From: Rhizobiales bacterium 62-17
Lineage (GTDB): Bacteria > Pseudomonadota > Alphaproteobacteria > Rhizobiales > Beijerinckiaceae
Assembly: GCA_001898965.1 (NCBI GenBank)
Contig: MKVW01000001.1
Coordinates: forward strand, 583,095 to 647,094
Length of the DNA: 64,000 bases
Direction: 5' to 3'
The translations under genes and the position numbers were made by a program. Of the stretch, positions 1-9,575 are shown piece by piece (positions within the stretch are counted from its first letter, which is position 1; each line of letters begins with the position of its first letter). The notes under the pieces are model-generated. The model had not been told where the DNA came from, made no database searches, and saw nothing but the letters and a program-made list of their open reading frames with translations.

Positions 1-800
1 TCAGAGTGCGCGACGGGATCGAGACGGTCGCTTTCGGCGACAAGGGATGGCGTCTGGGTTATGCCCGCGATGCGATCAACTCCTATTTCATCTTCAAAGC
101 CTTGCGTGCTGAGGGCTTATATCCGGCTGGAATGCGCTTTCAGGTGTCGGTGCCTTCGGTCAACAGCGCCGTGCCTTACCGGATATTTCCCGATCAGGAT
201 GACGTCGAGAAAGTTCGTCGCGGCTATGTCGAAGCGTTGAAAGCTGAATTGGAGACCATCGTCCGCCACATTCCAGCGCGCGATCTTGCCATCCAGCTCG
301 ACTGCGCGAGCGAAGTGCAGGATGCCTATGGCGCTATTGCCGGGCAGCCAGCTGCAACTGCCATTGATCGCAATACACCGCAAATCCAAGCGTTACTGTC
401 TTGGATACCGCATGACGTCTTGGTGGGCTTCCATATGTGCTTTGGCACCCTCGGAGGCTGGCCGCGCTTCGAGCCGGAGGACATTTCCGGTGCCGTTTTG
501 ATGGCGAATGCCTTCGTCCGCGCAGCCGGTCGTCCGGTCGGCTGGATGCATATCCCGCTCTTGGCGCGCATGGACGAGGCCTTCTATGAGCCCCTGCGTG
601 GGCTCGAACCGAACGGCGCGCGTGTTTTTCTTGGCATGGTGCACAGTATGGAGAGCTATCCGGCGCGCCTCGCGATTGTGAGGAAGTTGGTGCCTGATTT
701 CGGCGTCGCTGCCTATTGCGGGTTCGGCCGCCTCAATCCTTCGCAATTGCCAGCGATCCGTCAACAGCATCTCGATGCGCTACGCCTTCTCCACGGGTGA
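1..800 (+). CDS. MetE/UROD-like superfamily protein, 5'-truncated by window edge
   Basis: The reading frame is open to the first base, so the N-terminus lies outside the window; an in-frame GTG at 6 exists but need not be the start. About 265 residues are visible. The pattern (FHMCFGTLGG near residue 140, GWMHIPL, FLGMVHS, and a C-terminal CGFGRLNPSQLP) resembles the C-terminal barrel of cobalamin-independent methionine synthase-like proteins, a family often found in catabolic clusters with unknown methyl-transfer or decarboxylase-like roles. It lies 52 bases before a Bug-type binding protein on the same strand, so they may be co-transcribed. The substrate cannot be told from the sequence. 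Confidence 0.6.
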   Translation, partial: RVRDGIETVAFGDKGWRLGYARDAINSYFIFKALRAEGLYPAGMRFQVSVPSVNSAVPYRIFPDQDDVEKVRRGYVEALKAELETIVRHIPARDLAIQLDCASEVQDAYGAIAGQPAATAIDRNTPQIQALLSWIPHDVLVGFHMCFGTLGGWPRFEPEDISGAVLMANAFVRAAGRPVGWMHIPLLARMDEAFYEPLRGLEPNGARVFLGMVHSMESYPARLAIVRKLVPDFGVAAYCGFGRLNPSQLPAIRQQHLDALRLLHG

Positions 801-852
801 TGCCCGAGGTGTGAAGGCATAGCGACATCGTTATCTTGGGGAGGAAGAAACG

Positions 853-1815
853 ATGAAGGCACTTGTTTATGCAGGGCTCCTAGCTTTGATGGCGACGGGC
901 TACGGACAGGCCCAGGACTATCCAACCAAGCAGGTAACGATCATCACCCCCGGCACGCCAGGGAGTACGTCCGATCTGATGCCACGCGTCATCGCCGACG
1001 AACTCACGCCGCGCCTGGGAAAACCCGTGGTGGTCGAGAATCGATCGGGTGGCAGCGGATTGGTATCGGCCAATTCGGCGCTGGGCCAGCCGGCTGATGG
1101 CCATACTCTATGGTTCGGGACGATGGGCACGACGACGATCAATCCTTTCGTCATGGACGATATGCCGTTTGACTCCTTGAAAGCCTGGACACCGATCGCC
1201 GAGGCGGGCTCGATGCCGCTCGTCCTGGTGGTCAATCCCGAGAAGACCCCCGTCAAGGACCTGGCGGAATTGATCGCCTATGCCAAAAGCCATCCAGGAA
1301 AGGTGACGTTTGGTTCAGCCGGTATCGGTTCGTCTTATGCGATCACGATGTTTCTTCTCGGCAACGAGGCCGGCGTGCAGTTCACTCACGTCCCCTATAA
1401 GGGAACTGCACCGGCCGTGAGTGATGTGCAAGCTGGAGAGTTGACGGTGATGGTTCCCGACGTCGGCCTCGTGCGGTCGCAAATCGAAAGCGGCAAGCTG
1501 CGCGCTCTGGCGGTCACGACGGCGAAGCGGCTCGACATGCTGCCGAATGTCCCGACCTTCAAGGAAGCGGGCTATAATATTGAAGTTTCGCTCTGGTACG
1601 GCTTCTTCGTCCGCTCCAATACGCCAGAGCCAATCGTCAAGAGGTTGGTCAGCGATCTCAAGGTCGCAATCCAAAGCCCGAACGTGAAGAAACGTTACGA
1701 GCCGTTGGCGCTCATCGTCGGCGATAAATTTGGCGATGATTTCGTGCGATATTATCGGTCGGAATATGAGCGCTGGGGCGCATTGGTGAAACCACTCAAC
1801 ATCCGCGCAAACTAG
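853..1815 (+). CDS. Bug-type (TTT family) periplasmic solute-binding protein
   Basis: A 320-residue protein with a signal peptide (MKALVYAGLLALMATG, cleavage probably after AQA near residue 21), then the Bug fold start DYPTKQVTIITPGTPGS and the family segment VPYKGTAPAVSDVQAGE. Such proteins capture organic acids in the periplasm for tripartite tricarboxylate transporters. GGGGAGGAAG lies just before ATG 853 and fixes the start. No TctA or TctB membrane gene is present in the window, so it is an orphan here. It follows the MetE-like gene and converges with the flavin monooxygenase at 1824. The ligand is unknown. Confidence 0.88.
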   Translation: MKALVYAGLLALMATGYGQAQDYPTKQVTIITPGTPGSTSDLMPRVIADELTPRLGKPVVVENRSGGSGLVSANSALGQPADGHTLWFGTMGTTTINPFVMDDMPFDSLKAWTPIAEAGSMPLVLVVNPEKTPVKDLAELIAYAKSHPGKVTFGSAGIGSSYAITMFLLGNEAGVQFTHVPYKGTAPAVSDVQAGELTVMVPDVGLVRSQIESGKLRALAVTTAKRLDMLPNVPTFKEAGYNIEVSLWYGFFVRSNTPEPIVKRLVSDLKVAIQSPNVKKRYEPLALIVGDKFGDDFVRYYRSEYERWGALVKPLNIRAN

Positions 1816-1823
1816 CTACGCGG

Positions 1824-2951
1824 CTACCACGAATGATCGCGGCTGGCGGGCGGCGTCCAGATGCCCGCCTTCTGCAATTGCGAGAGCACGGGCGCAAGGC
1901 GTTTGGCCTCTTCCGGGCCCCACAGCAGCATGCGAAACGCAAAGCCGCCCATCAGATCGCAGTCGCGATGCAGTTCGATGATCTGCTCGACGATTTCGTT
2001 TGGCGTTCCAACGAGCGACATGATTTCGGCCGCGTTAGGGCGCGTATCGCCGATCTTCGAGAGATGCGAGGCCCAGGTTTTCTGCGCTTCCGGATCGGTC
2101 GAGCCGAGTAGATCGGCGAAGGTCTGCTGTGCTGTGCCCGGTGTATCGCGAATAAGCAGGTCGCAAAGAATGAGGATACGCGGTGGCTCCTTGCCCGATC
2201 GTTCCGCATTCGTGCGCAGCGTCACCGCGGTTTCCTGCACGACGGGTTTGGTCAACGCCGAAGTGAACAGATAATCGCAATTGGCGGCGGCGAAAGCGAG
2301 CCCCTGAGCAGACGCGGCGGCGCTGACCAGCAGCGGCAGCATCTGCGGAACAGGTCGACGCATCTTGCCGTCAACCTTGAAATATTGGCCCTCGTAGGTA
2401 ACGGCTTCAGGCGTGCGCTGCCACAAAGCGCTGGCGATATCGACGGCCTCTTGCGCCAGGGCATAGCCGTCCACCTTCTTCTCGAAGCCGAACAGGCGGG
2501 CTTCATGATCGCGAAAGCCGTTGACGATGTTCCAGCCCCAGCGGCCGCCGCTGATCCAATCCAGATGAGAGCCAAGCCGGGCAATCACCACGGGATGCAG
2601 GAACGTGGTGTGCATCGTCGAAATGATGCCAAGATGCTGGGTGGCGAGAAACAGCGGTACGGAGATGATCGTCGCATTGGTCGAGGGATCCTGAAAGCCG
2701 GTCCGTGACACGGCTTCCGATGCCGGAGCGTAACCGTCGGCGATCAGAGCGAAATCCAGACCGATATTTTCGATGGCTTGGGCAAAGAGAATATGGCTGT
2801 CCAGCTCCAGGATATCAGGATTTTGCCGCGCGATTTCCAGCGAAGGCAGAAGTGTTCTGGAATAGGGCCAGAAGGCGCCGATTCTCAGCGTGCCATCGCG
2901 GCGTCGCTGCTTTCGTTGTCCTGCCGTGGCAGATCGCGCGGTCCACTCCAT
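1824..2951 (-). CDS. LLM-class flavin-dependent monooxygenase (NtaA/SnaA/DszA type)
   Basis: A 375-residue luciferase-like (COG2141) protein that would use FMNH2, supplied by a separate reductase, to oxygenate a small organic substrate. The order fits the family: beta-barrel start LRIGAFWPYS, ENIGLDFALIADGY near residue 65, GGRWGWNIVNGF near 140, a region with ARLFGFEKKVDGYALAQE, and QMLPLLVSAAASAQGLAFAA, the usual substrate/FMN face. ATG 2951 (MEWTARS) has GTGAGG about 6 bases upstream and is preferred over a GTG at 2963. No flavin reductase is adjacent. It converges with the Bug gene and is followed upstream by the aminotransferase on the same strand. Confidence 0.85.
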   Translation of the reverse strand: MEWTARSATAGQRKQRRRDGTLRIGAFWPYSRTLLPSLEIARQNPDILELDSHILFAQAIENIGLDFALIADGYAPASEAVSRTGFQDPSTNATIISVPLFLATQHLGIISTMHTTFLHPVVIARLGSHLDWISGGRWGWNIVNGFRDHEARLFGFEKKVDGYALAQEAVDIASALWQRTPEAVTYEGQYFKVDGKMRRPVPQMLPLLVSAAASAQGLAFAAANCDYLFTSALTKPVVQETAVTLRTNAERSGKEPPRILILCDLLIRDTPGTAQQTFADLLGSTDPEAQKTWASHLSKIGDTRPNAAEIMSLVGTPNEIVEQIIELHRDCDLMGGFAFRMLLWGPEEAKRLAPVLSQLQKAGIWTPPASRDHSW

Positions 2952-3058
2952 ACGAAGCCTCACCCTCAGTCTCGAATGTCCAAAAAATACAAGAGGCCGG
3001 TGCGCACGCCTATTTGCCGTTAGTTATGCTCGTTTAACCAAAGGTGGTTCGGCGCGGG

Positions 3059-4381
3059 TCAGGCGACGGTATTCAATGCCGTGCGTACGGCCTTGAAGAG
3101 ATCGTCGATCTGGCTTTCAGAAATGATCAGCGGCGGAGACAAAGCGATGATATCGCCGGTGACGCGGATCAGCGTGCCATTCTCGAAACAGTGTACGAAG
3201 GTTTCATAAGCGCGCGCGCCGGGCTGCCCTGGACGGGGTGCCAGTTCGATGCCGGTGACAAGGCCCATATTGCGGATGTCGATGACATGCGGTGCGTCAC
3301 GCAAAGCATGGGCCGCCTTCTCGAAAGCTGGAGCCATGGATTCCGCCCGCTCGAAAAGCTGCTCGCGTTGATAGGTCTCGATCGTTGCGATGGCCGCGGC
3401 GCAGGCGACCGGATGGCCAGAATAAGTATAGCCGTGCGCCAATTCGATGGCGGCAGGGTTGTCCTTCTGATCCATGAACGTGCGGTAGATGTCGTCGCTC
3501 GTGGCGACCGCGCCCATGGGGATTGTGCCGTTGGTCAAACCCTTAGCCATGGTGATCATATCGGGGGTGACGCCGAATTTTTCGGCGGCAAACGCATGGC
3601 CGCCCAGACGGCCAAAACCACTGATCACTTCATCGAAGATGAGAAGAATGCCGTATTTCGAGCAGATTGCCCGCAACCGTTCCAGATAGCCCTTGGGTGG
3701 CAGCAAAACGCCGGCCGAGCCCGCCATGGGCTCGACGATCACCGCGGCGATGGTCGAGGGATCATGCAAGGCGACGAGCCGTTCGAGATCGTCGGCCAGA
3801 TCGGCGCCCCGTTCGGGCAGGCCGCGGCTGAAGGCATTTTTCTCCAGATCATGGGTGTGGGGCAGGTGGTCGACATTTGGCAAAAGCGCGAACTGCCGGC
3901 GGTTGCCGGCAAGGCCGCCTACGGAAATGCCACCGAAGCCGACGCCATGATAGCCGCGTTCGCGCCCGATGAGGCGGGTCCGGCGCCCCTCGCCGCGGAG
4001 CTGGTGATAGGCGAGCGCGATCTTCAACGCACTGTCGACGGACTCGGATCCGGAATTGGCGAAGAAAATGTGGCTCAGTCCTTCCGGTAGGATTTGCCGC
4101 AGCTTTGCGGCGGCTTCGAACGCAATCGGATGGCCCATTTGAAACGATGGCGCATAGTCAAGAAGCGCCAATTGCGTCTGCACGGCTTCGGCGATCTCGA
4201 CGCGGCCGTGGCCGGCGTTGACGCACCACAATCCCGATGTGCCGTCGAGAATCGGCCGATCGTCATCCGAGCGGTAATACATGCCCTTGGCCGAGACGAG
4301 CATGCGCGGTGCTTGTTTGAACTGGCGGTTGGCCGTGAACGGCATCCAGTAGGCGTCAAGATCGTTCGGCATCACGCGCAT
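3059..4381 (-). CDS. Class III PLP-dependent aminotransferase (beta-alanine/omega-amino acid:pyruvate type)
   Basis: A 440-residue fold-type I aminotransferase. Seen: LDAYWMPFTANRQFK near the N-terminus, typical of omega-amino acid:pyruvate transaminases; GTSGLWCVNAGHG; FFANSGSESVDSALK (PLP phosphate loop); RGYHGVGFGGISVGG; LIFDEVISGFGRLG (Asp contacting the pyridine N); ITMAKGLTNG with the Schiff-base lysine; and HGYTYSGHPVACAAA. ATG 4381 has GGAG 8 bases upstream, so the in-frame region up to 4621 is probably not translated, which also removes an overlap with the divergent SDR. It would move an amino group from beta-alanine or another omega-amine to pyruvate. The exact substrate is not determined. 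Confidence 0.9.
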   Translation of the reverse strand: MRVMPNDLDAYWMPFTANRQFKQAPRMLVSAKGMYYRSDDDRPILDGTSGLWCVNAGHGRVEIAEAVQTQLALLDYAPSFQMGHPIAFEAAAKLRQILPEGLSHIFFANSGSESVDSALKIALAYHQLRGEGRRTRLIGRERGYHGVGFGGISVGGLAGNRRQFALLPNVDHLPHTHDLEKNAFSRGLPERGADLADDLERLVALHDPSTIAAVIVEPMAGSAGVLLPPKGYLERLRAICSKYGILLIFDEVISGFGRLGGHAFAAEKFGVTPDMITMAKGLTNGTIPMGAVATSDDIYRTFMDQKDNPAAIELAHGYTYSGHPVACAAAIATIETYQREQLFERAESMAPAFEKAAHALRDAPHVIDIRNMGLVTGIELAPRPGQPGARAYETFVHCFENGTLIRVTGDIIALSPPLIISESQIDDLFKAVRTALNTVA

Positions 4382-4538
4382 CGGCGGTCTCCAGTCGTTC
4401 GTACCGTCGCCCTTATGCCGGAGATGCGATGGAAAGTGATTTGATCTTTGGTTGCGGCCCTCGCGACCAAAATTCAAATCACTTCGACGCGCCGGCGTGC
4501 ATAGTGATGGCTGCCGTAGATCGGTTGAAGGAATGCCA

Positions 4539-5291
4539 ATGGAAATTCGGTTCGATAACAAGACGGTGGTTGTGACGGGCGCCCGCGATGGGCTTGGACG
4601 TTGTATCTCCGAACGGTTCATTGAAAGCGGCGCAAATCTCTATTGCTGCGATATCGATCCAGATGGATTGGAAAGCATTGCCGCGAAGGGCGCCCACATC
4701 CGCACGGTGGATCTGACCGACGATAAAGCGTTGCGGGCCTGGATCGGCGACATCGAACAGGAGACCGGACGCGCTATCGATATCCTGGTCAACAATGCCG
4801 GCGGCTTCGCCCATGCCGTGCCGCGCCCGCTGGAGGAGGTGTCCGACAGCGAATGGGATGCGGTGATGGCCCGTAATCCGCGCATCGCCTTCGCGGTCAG
4901 CCGCGCTACGGTCCCGGCGATGAAGCGCGCAGGCTATGGGCGTATCATCAATATGAGTTCGGGCGCCGGGGTGGCGGCTTCGCGCACCAAGTTGCATCCT
5001 TACACGGCCGCCAAACACGCGATCGTCGGCCTGACGCGCCAGATGGCGATGGAGCTGGGGCCGTTCGGGATCACGGTCAACAGCGTCGCTCCAGGGTTCG
5101 TTCTCTCCAACGCTTTCACCAAGGCCGATTGGGAGCGCTACAGTCCCGAAGCGCAAAAAGCCCATGTCGAGAACACGTTCATGCGGCGTATCGGCCGGCC
5201 TGATGACATCGCCAGTACGACCCTTTTTCTCGCCTCCGATCACGCCTCCTGGCTGACCGGGCAAGTCCTTCTCGTTGATGGCGGTCGCTAA
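4539..5291 (+). CDS. SDR-family NAD(P)-dependent oxidoreductase
   Basis: A 250-residue classical short-chain dehydrogenase. The Rossmann motif is TGARDGLG near residue 12, with NNAGG near 85, the serine in MSSGAG near 145, and the catalytic YTAAK near 158; the C-terminus WLTGQVLLVDGGR is the family ending. The D after the first strand (CDIDPDG) suggests NAD(H) preference. GAAGGA sits 5-6 bases before ATG 4539; ATG 4533 is too close to it. It is divergent from the aminotransferase, with 157 bases between, and precedes a LysR regulator. It probably oxidises a hydroxy acid or alcohol in the same pathway, but nothing shows the substrate. Confidence 0.87.
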   Translation: MEIRFDNKTVVVTGARDGLGRCISERFIESGANLYCCDIDPDGLESIAAKGAHIRTVDLTDDKALRAWIGDIEQETGRAIDILVNNAGGFAHAVPRPLEEVSDSEWDAVMARNPRIAFAVSRATVPAMKRAGYGRIINMSSGAGVAASRTKLHPYTAAKHAIVGLTRQMAMELGPFGITVNSVAPGFVLSNAFTKADWERYSPEAQKAHVENTFMRRIGRPDDIASTTLFLASDHASWLTGQVLLVDGGR

Positions 5292-5428
5292 TTCGGCGGC
5301 AGATCAGCTCGGGCTTGGCTGCTTTACGGGCAGATGCATCAAATCCGGGCATGACCAAAAGTAAAATCGGGCTGGACTGGAACCTACAACGGGTTAACAT
5401 TTCGCCCCGTCATAAGAAGGTGGTCCAG

Positions 5429-6541
5429 ATGGCCGAAGTCCCCCCGATGGCGATGAAGTTCCTGCGTCAGCGCGTCAGCCTGCGTCATTTGCGGCTGATC
5501 CTGGCGCTGGACGAGGAGCGCAGCATCACCCGCACGGCCGATCGGCTGTGCATCAGCCAGGCGGCTGTTTCCAAGACCCGCAGTGAAATCGAAAAGGGCA
5601 TTGGAACGCCGCTATTCGAATGGCACGGCCACCGCTTGGAAGTGACCGAAGTTGGCCAATGCGTGCTGCAATCGGCCCGCCGTATCGTGGCCGAACTTGA
5701 ATGCCTCAGCGAGGAATTCGCGCTGATGAAGTCCGGCATGGGGGGCGTGTTGACCCTCGGCACGCGCACCATTTCCGGTCAGCCGTTTCTGTCGCGCGTC
5801 ACCGCCGCTTTCAAGAAAGCGCATCCCAACGTCACCGTGCAACTGGTCGATACCGACCTCGAAACCTTGATGGATCGTTTGTCGAAAGGCACGATCTCGC
5901 TGCTTTACGGGCGTTTCGATGCCACGGCCGCAGGCGCGGGTTTTGAAGCGCATCAGGTGTTGAGCGATCGCATGCTGATCGTCGCCAGCCCCAACCATCC
6001 TTTGACCAATGTACGCAAACCGTCGTGGGGTGATCTGGCGAAACAGGCTTGGGTGCTGATTCCCGAAGGATTTGTCGGCCGTTACGGCCGCGAGCATTTG
6101 GCGGCTGAATTGTCGCGTCATCAGCTTCCCTTCCCAACCAATCTGATTGAGACGCAATGTCTGTTGCTGACGATGAGCCTTTTTCAGTCGGGCGACTTTC
6201 TGACAATCCTGCCGGAAGGCGTGGCGGCGCAGCTTGAAATTCGCGGTATCGCCCGGGTTCTCAACACGCCGCCGATCGGCGCGCCCGATTCCGTCTGCTT
6301 GATGTGGCGCGCGAACACCGCGATGCCGCCGGCCGCGCGGCGCTTCCGCGATATGGCCTTGGAACTGCTGCGGGCCGACGAATTGCAGCGCCAGGCGGAG
6401 GAAGAAGGCTTGCTGAAGCCGTTGCGCGGCGAAGCCTGGCGTTTCGAGGCGGTGCAAGGCGTGCGCCGGCAGGCACATACCGCGCCGGCCACGACCCGTC
6501 GTGGTCGCCAACGCAAGACCGCGGTCAGCGAATCCGCCTAA
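5429..6541 (+). CDS. LysR-family transcriptional regulator with long basic C-terminal tail
   Basis: A 370-residue LysR regulator. The N-terminal HTH runs from about residue 16 (LRHLRLILALDEERS) through ISQAAVSKTRSEIEK; the effector domain starts near 110 (GGVLTLGTRTISG). The family usually ends near residue 305; here another 55-60 residues follow, rich in Arg, Gln and Ala (TTRRGRQRKT), which is odd and looks disordered. AGAAGG 8 bases before ATG 5429 fixes the start. It lies directly upstream of the M20 amidohydrolase and the allantoinase-like cluster and probably controls one of its two flanks. Confidence 0.85.
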   Translation: MAEVPPMAMKFLRQRVSLRHLRLILALDEERSITRTADRLCISQAAVSKTRSEIEKGIGTPLFEWHGHRLEVTEVGQCVLQSARRIVAELECLSEEFALMKSGMGGVLTLGTRTISGQPFLSRVTAAFKKAHPNVTVQLVDTDLETLMDRLSKGTISLLYGRFDATAAGAGFEAHQVLSDRMLIVASPNHPLTNVRKPSWGDLAKQAWVLIPEGFVGRYGREHLAAELSRHQLPFPTNLIETQCLLLTMSLFQSGDFLTILPEGVAAQLEIRGIARVLNTPPIGAPDSVCLMWRANTAMPPAARRFRDMALELLRADELQRQAEEEGLLKPLRGEAWRFEAVQGVRRQAHTAPATTRRGRQRKTAVSESA

Positions 6542-6641
6542 TCCCTTTGCGGTCGCGGGCGGCCTTGCATGACATTTGGTTAGGCCGCTCGAAACTTCTT
6601 TTCCATTGTTGCGCTGGAGGTGCCGTGATTGAACCAGGGCA

Positions 6642-8123
6642 ATGGTTCAAGAGGGCGGCGTGGTGCCTGTTGCGACATCCGGATCGGCAAAAGAATTCGC
6701 AATTGATTTCGTGGCTCGTAACGAGCGCGCCTTCATCACATTGAACGATTCCATCTTTTACTTTGGCGAGCTTGGCGTGCAGGAAACTCGCACGGCCGGG
6801 CTGATGACGTCGTTGCTCGAACAGCATGGTTTCCATGTTGAGAAGGGCATATCCGGCTTCGCGACCTCGTTTCTGGCCACCTATGGCAAGGGCGAGCCGG
6901 TCATCGCCGTCCACACGGAATATGACGCCAATCCATCGAACAGCCAGAAGTCCGGCGTAACGGAACGGGCGGAGATCGTCGCAGGCGCACCTGGACATTG
7001 CGAAGGGCACAATACCAACGCTGCCGTCATGATCGCCTCCGCTTTGGCGATCCGCTATTCCATGGAAAAATTCGGCCTGCTGGGCACTTTGAAAATCTTC
7101 GGAGCATCAGCCGAAGAACAATTGCTGAGCCGGCCCTATTTTGTCCGCGATGGCCTTTTCGACGATGTCGATCTGGCTTTTCACGATCATATTCTCGATG
7201 AGTTCGGCACGGACTACGGCATGATGCAGAGCGCCGCCGTCTCCGCCGAATTCACTTTCCGTGGCGAGTCAGCCCATGCCGCGGTTTCGCCCTGGAAGGG
7301 GCGCGATGCCCTTGATGCCGTCGTTTTGATGGATATGGGGCTGGCGCAACACCGCGAACATATGAAGCCGACGATGACGGCCCATCGCGTCATCACCAAG
7401 GGCGGAGAACAACCCAATGTCATTCCCGCCGTCGCCGCTTGCTGGTGGTATTTCCGCGATCCGACGGCCGACGGCGCTCGACGGCTCTTCGAGCGCGCCC
7501 AGCAGATCGCGCAGGGCGCCGCGCTCATGGCCAATTGCGAGTTGAGCATCGATGTTCGTGCTGCCGTCTGGCCGGTCCGGCTCAATCAGACGATTGCCGA
7601 AGTCATTCAACGCAATGTCGAATCTGTCGGCATGCCTGTCTGGACGCAGACCGAGCATGATTTTGCCCGTACCTTGCAGCGTCAGGCGAAAGTCGCGGAG
7701 ATTGGCTTACGCCCCGCGGTGACACCGTTCAAAGGACCGGCGGTTCAGATCGCAGCATCCAATGATTGCGGCGATGTCTCCTGGAAAGTGCCGATGGGAC
7801 GCATCTGGTTTCCAGGCAACGTGCCACATCTGCCGTTTCATCATTGGAGCGCCGGTGCAGCCTTGGCCACCTCCATCGCCCATAAGGGTGGACTTGCCGG
7901 CGCGAAAGCCTTGTCGGGCGCAGTGATCGACTATCTGCAGGATCGCGATCTCGTCGCCCAGACCAAGCGCAGCTTCCAGCAGGAAATCGGCGACACCGTC
8001 TATGCGCCATTGCTTCCTGCTGGGCAGCGCGCTCCGGCCGATCTCAATCGCCCCTTGATGGAGAAGTTCCGGCCGGAGATGGAACCGCACTACCTCAAGC
8101 AGGCGCCTGTCTTCACTCTATGA
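6642..8123 (+). CDS. M20-family amidohydrolase, aminobenzoyl-glutamate utilisation (AbgB)-like
   Basis: A 493-residue M20/peptidase-like metal hydrolase. Metal-site segments are VHTEYDANP near 90, GHCEGHNTNAAV near 125 (one Cys and two His), ASAEEQLLSRP near 155, LAFHDHI, and a dimerisation insert FRGESAHAAVSPWKGRDAL near 205. These match AbgB-like amidases that split an amide bond between an aromatic or acyl group and an amino acid. The start could be ATG 6642 or the GTGs at 6660-6663 after GAGGGCGG. Its stop overlaps an ATG at 8120, so translation is probably coupled to the next deacetylase. The substrate is not visible. Confidence 0.82.
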   Translation: MVQEGGVVPVATSGSAKEFAIDFVARNERAFITLNDSIFYFGELGVQETRTAGLMTSLLEQHGFHVEKGISGFATSFLATYGKGEPVIAVHTEYDANPSNSQKSGVTERAEIVAGAPGHCEGHNTNAAVMIASALAIRYSMEKFGLLGTLKIFGASAEEQLLSRPYFVRDGLFDDVDLAFHDHILDEFGTDYGMMQSAAVSAEFTFRGESAHAAVSPWKGRDALDAVVLMDMGLAQHREHMKPTMTAHRVITKGGEQPNVIPAVAACWWYFRDPTADGARRLFERAQQIAQGAALMANCELSIDVRAAVWPVRLNQTIAEVIQRNVESVGMPVWTQTEHDFARTLQRQAKVAEIGLRPAVTPFKGPAVQIAASNDCGDVSWKVPMGRIWFPGNVPHLPFHHWSAGAALATSIAHKGGLAGAKALSGAVIDYLQDRDLVAQTKRSFQQEIGDTVYAPLLPAGQRAPADLNRPLMEKFRPEMEPHYLKQAPVFTL

Positions 8124-8140
8124 ACGTGAGAGGAATATCG

Positions 8141-8989
8141 ATGTCGTCCAATCCCATGCGTTATCCCCGGAAGTGGGAATGGCCGAACCAGGCAAGGATT
8201 GCGATGAGCATCAACCTGGCGCTTGAGGCTTTTCGCTTCAAAAGCCAATACACGCAGGAAGGCCGGCCAGGGCAGATCGATCATTTTTCTCTGTCCTATG
8301 CGCGCTACGGCGCCAAGGCGGGCGTCTATCGCATTCTCGATCTTCTGGATGAGACGGGCTTGAAGGCGAGCATGTCGATCAACGGCAAGGCGGCCGAGCT
8401 TTACCCCGATCAGATCCGAGCTGTCGCCGACGCCGGCCATGAGCCCGTCGGCCACGGCTGGGAAAACGATATGCTCACCAATGACAGCGATCCCGAACAG
8501 GAGCTGGAAGAAATCCGTCGCGTGACGAAAGCGATCACCGATGCCGCTGGCGTGCGCCCCGTCGGCTGGACAAGTCCTGGCAGTGCCGGCTCCAGCAATA
8601 CGCTCAACTTCCTCGCCGCCGAGGGCTATCTGTGGAATGGCGATGAGGCAGATGACGATCTGCCCTATGTGAAGACCACCACAGGCGGACCGATGGTGCT
8701 GCTGCCGCGCGTCAATACGCCGACCAATGATCTGAGCATCTGGATCGCTGGCAAGAACCCACCCTCGGTGATCTGGGAACAGTTCAAGGATACGTTCGAC
8801 GAGCTTTACGCGGAAGGCCAACGCGGCCATCCGAAATGGATCGAGATCGTATTACACGCCCACATGGCCGGGCGGCCGACGCTGATCCCGACCATCCGCA
8901 AATGTATCGCTTATGCCAAGCAGCATGAAAACGTCTGGTTTGCCCGCAAGCGCGACATCGCGGAATGGACGCTGAAGCGAGAAGGTTGA
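8141..8989 (+). CDS. Polysaccharide deacetylase-fold hydrolase, allantoinase PuuE-like (copy 1)
   Basis: A 282-residue NodB-fold protein without a signal peptide, so cytoplasmic. Key stretches: FSLSYARYGAKAGVYRILDLL near 50, AGHEPVGHGWEND near 100 (HGW in the usual metal-binding position), RPVGWTSPGSAG near 140, EADDDLPY, and HAHMAGRPTLIPTI near 245. This is the pattern of metal-independent PuuE allantoinase and related N-carbamoyl or amide hydrolases rather than sugar deacetylases. GAGAGG precedes ATG 8141; an in-frame ATG at 8120 overlapping the previous stop is the alternative. A paralogue lies at 9576 with a regulator between them. Confidence 0.82.
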   Translation: MSSNPMRYPRKWEWPNQARIAMSINLALEAFRFKSQYTQEGRPGQIDHFSLSYARYGAKAGVYRILDLLDETGLKASMSINGKAAELYPDQIRAVADAGHEPVGHGWENDMLTNDSDPEQELEEIRRVTKAITDAAGVRPVGWTSPGSAGSSNTLNFLAAEGYLWNGDEADDDLPYVKTTTGGPMVLLPRVNTPTNDLSIWIAGKNPPSVIWEQFKDTFDELYAEGQRGHPKWIEIVLHAHMAGRPTLIPTIRKCIAYAKQHENVWFARKRDIAEWTLKREG

Positions 8990-9009
8990 GGGCGCAGGGG
9001 AGCGAAACA

Positions 9010-9561
9010 ATGACAGTCGATGTCGGCGAGCGCCTGCGCTTCGTCCGCACCCAAAAGAAGATGTCGCAACGCCTTCTGGCGAAGCGGGCGGGGGTGACGA
9101 GTTCGACCATTGCGATGATTGAATCCAATGAGGTCAATCCCTCGGTCGGCGCGCTGAAGCGGGTGCTCGACGGTATTCCCATGGGGCTCGCAGAGTTTTT
9201 CTCGGTGACGGCCCCCGCCGACGAACACCAGGCTTTCTATCGCGCCAGTGAACTGGTTGAAATCGGCAAAGGCGACATTTCCTATCGTCAGGTCGGTTCC
9301 TACTCGAACGGCAACATGCTGCAAATTTTGAAGGAGACCTATCAGCCCGGTGCCGACACCGGGTCGGTGCCTTTGCAGCATGACGGCGAAGAGGGCGGGG
9401 TTGTCATTCGCGGACAACTCGAAGTGACCGTCGATGGCGAGCGCTGTGTGCTCGGCCCTGGCGATGCCTATTCTTTCGAAAGCCGCCGGCCGCACCGGTT
9501 TCGCTGCATTGGCTCCGAATCGTGCGAGGTGATCAGCGCCTGCACGCCACCGACATTCTAA
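9010..9561 (+). CDS. XRE-family HTH regulator with C-terminal cupin (PuuR-like)
   Basis: A 183-residue protein: an XRE helix-turn-helix at residues 6-62 (LRFVRTQKKMSQRLLAKRAG, then TSSTIAMIESNEVNPSVG) followed by a small cupin at about 105-178 (DGEEGGVVIRGQLEV, LGPGDAYSFESRRPHRF). Proteins of this architecture, such as PuuR, repress catabolic operons and release DNA when a small metabolite fills the cupin. AGGGGAG before ATG 9010 fixes the start. It sits between the two PuuE-like deacetylases, 14 bases before the second, so it is probably a local regulator of this cluster. The inducer is unknown. Confidence 0.87.
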   Translation: MTVDVGERLRFVRTQKKMSQRLLAKRAGVTSSTIAMIESNEVNPSVGALKRVLDGIPMGLAEFFSVTAPADEHQAFYRASELVEIGKGDISYRQVGSYSNGNMLQILKETYQPGADTGSVPLQHDGEEGGVVIRGQLEVTVDGERCVLGPGDAYSFESRRPHRFRCIGSESCEVISACTPPTF

Positions 9562-9575
9562 TTTCAGGAGCATTC

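Noticed and set aside
3044..4090. Long plus-strand open frame of 348 codons opposite the aminotransferase.
   Set aside because: It is the antisense shadow of a clear PLP enzyme, and its predicted protein has no recognisable fold.
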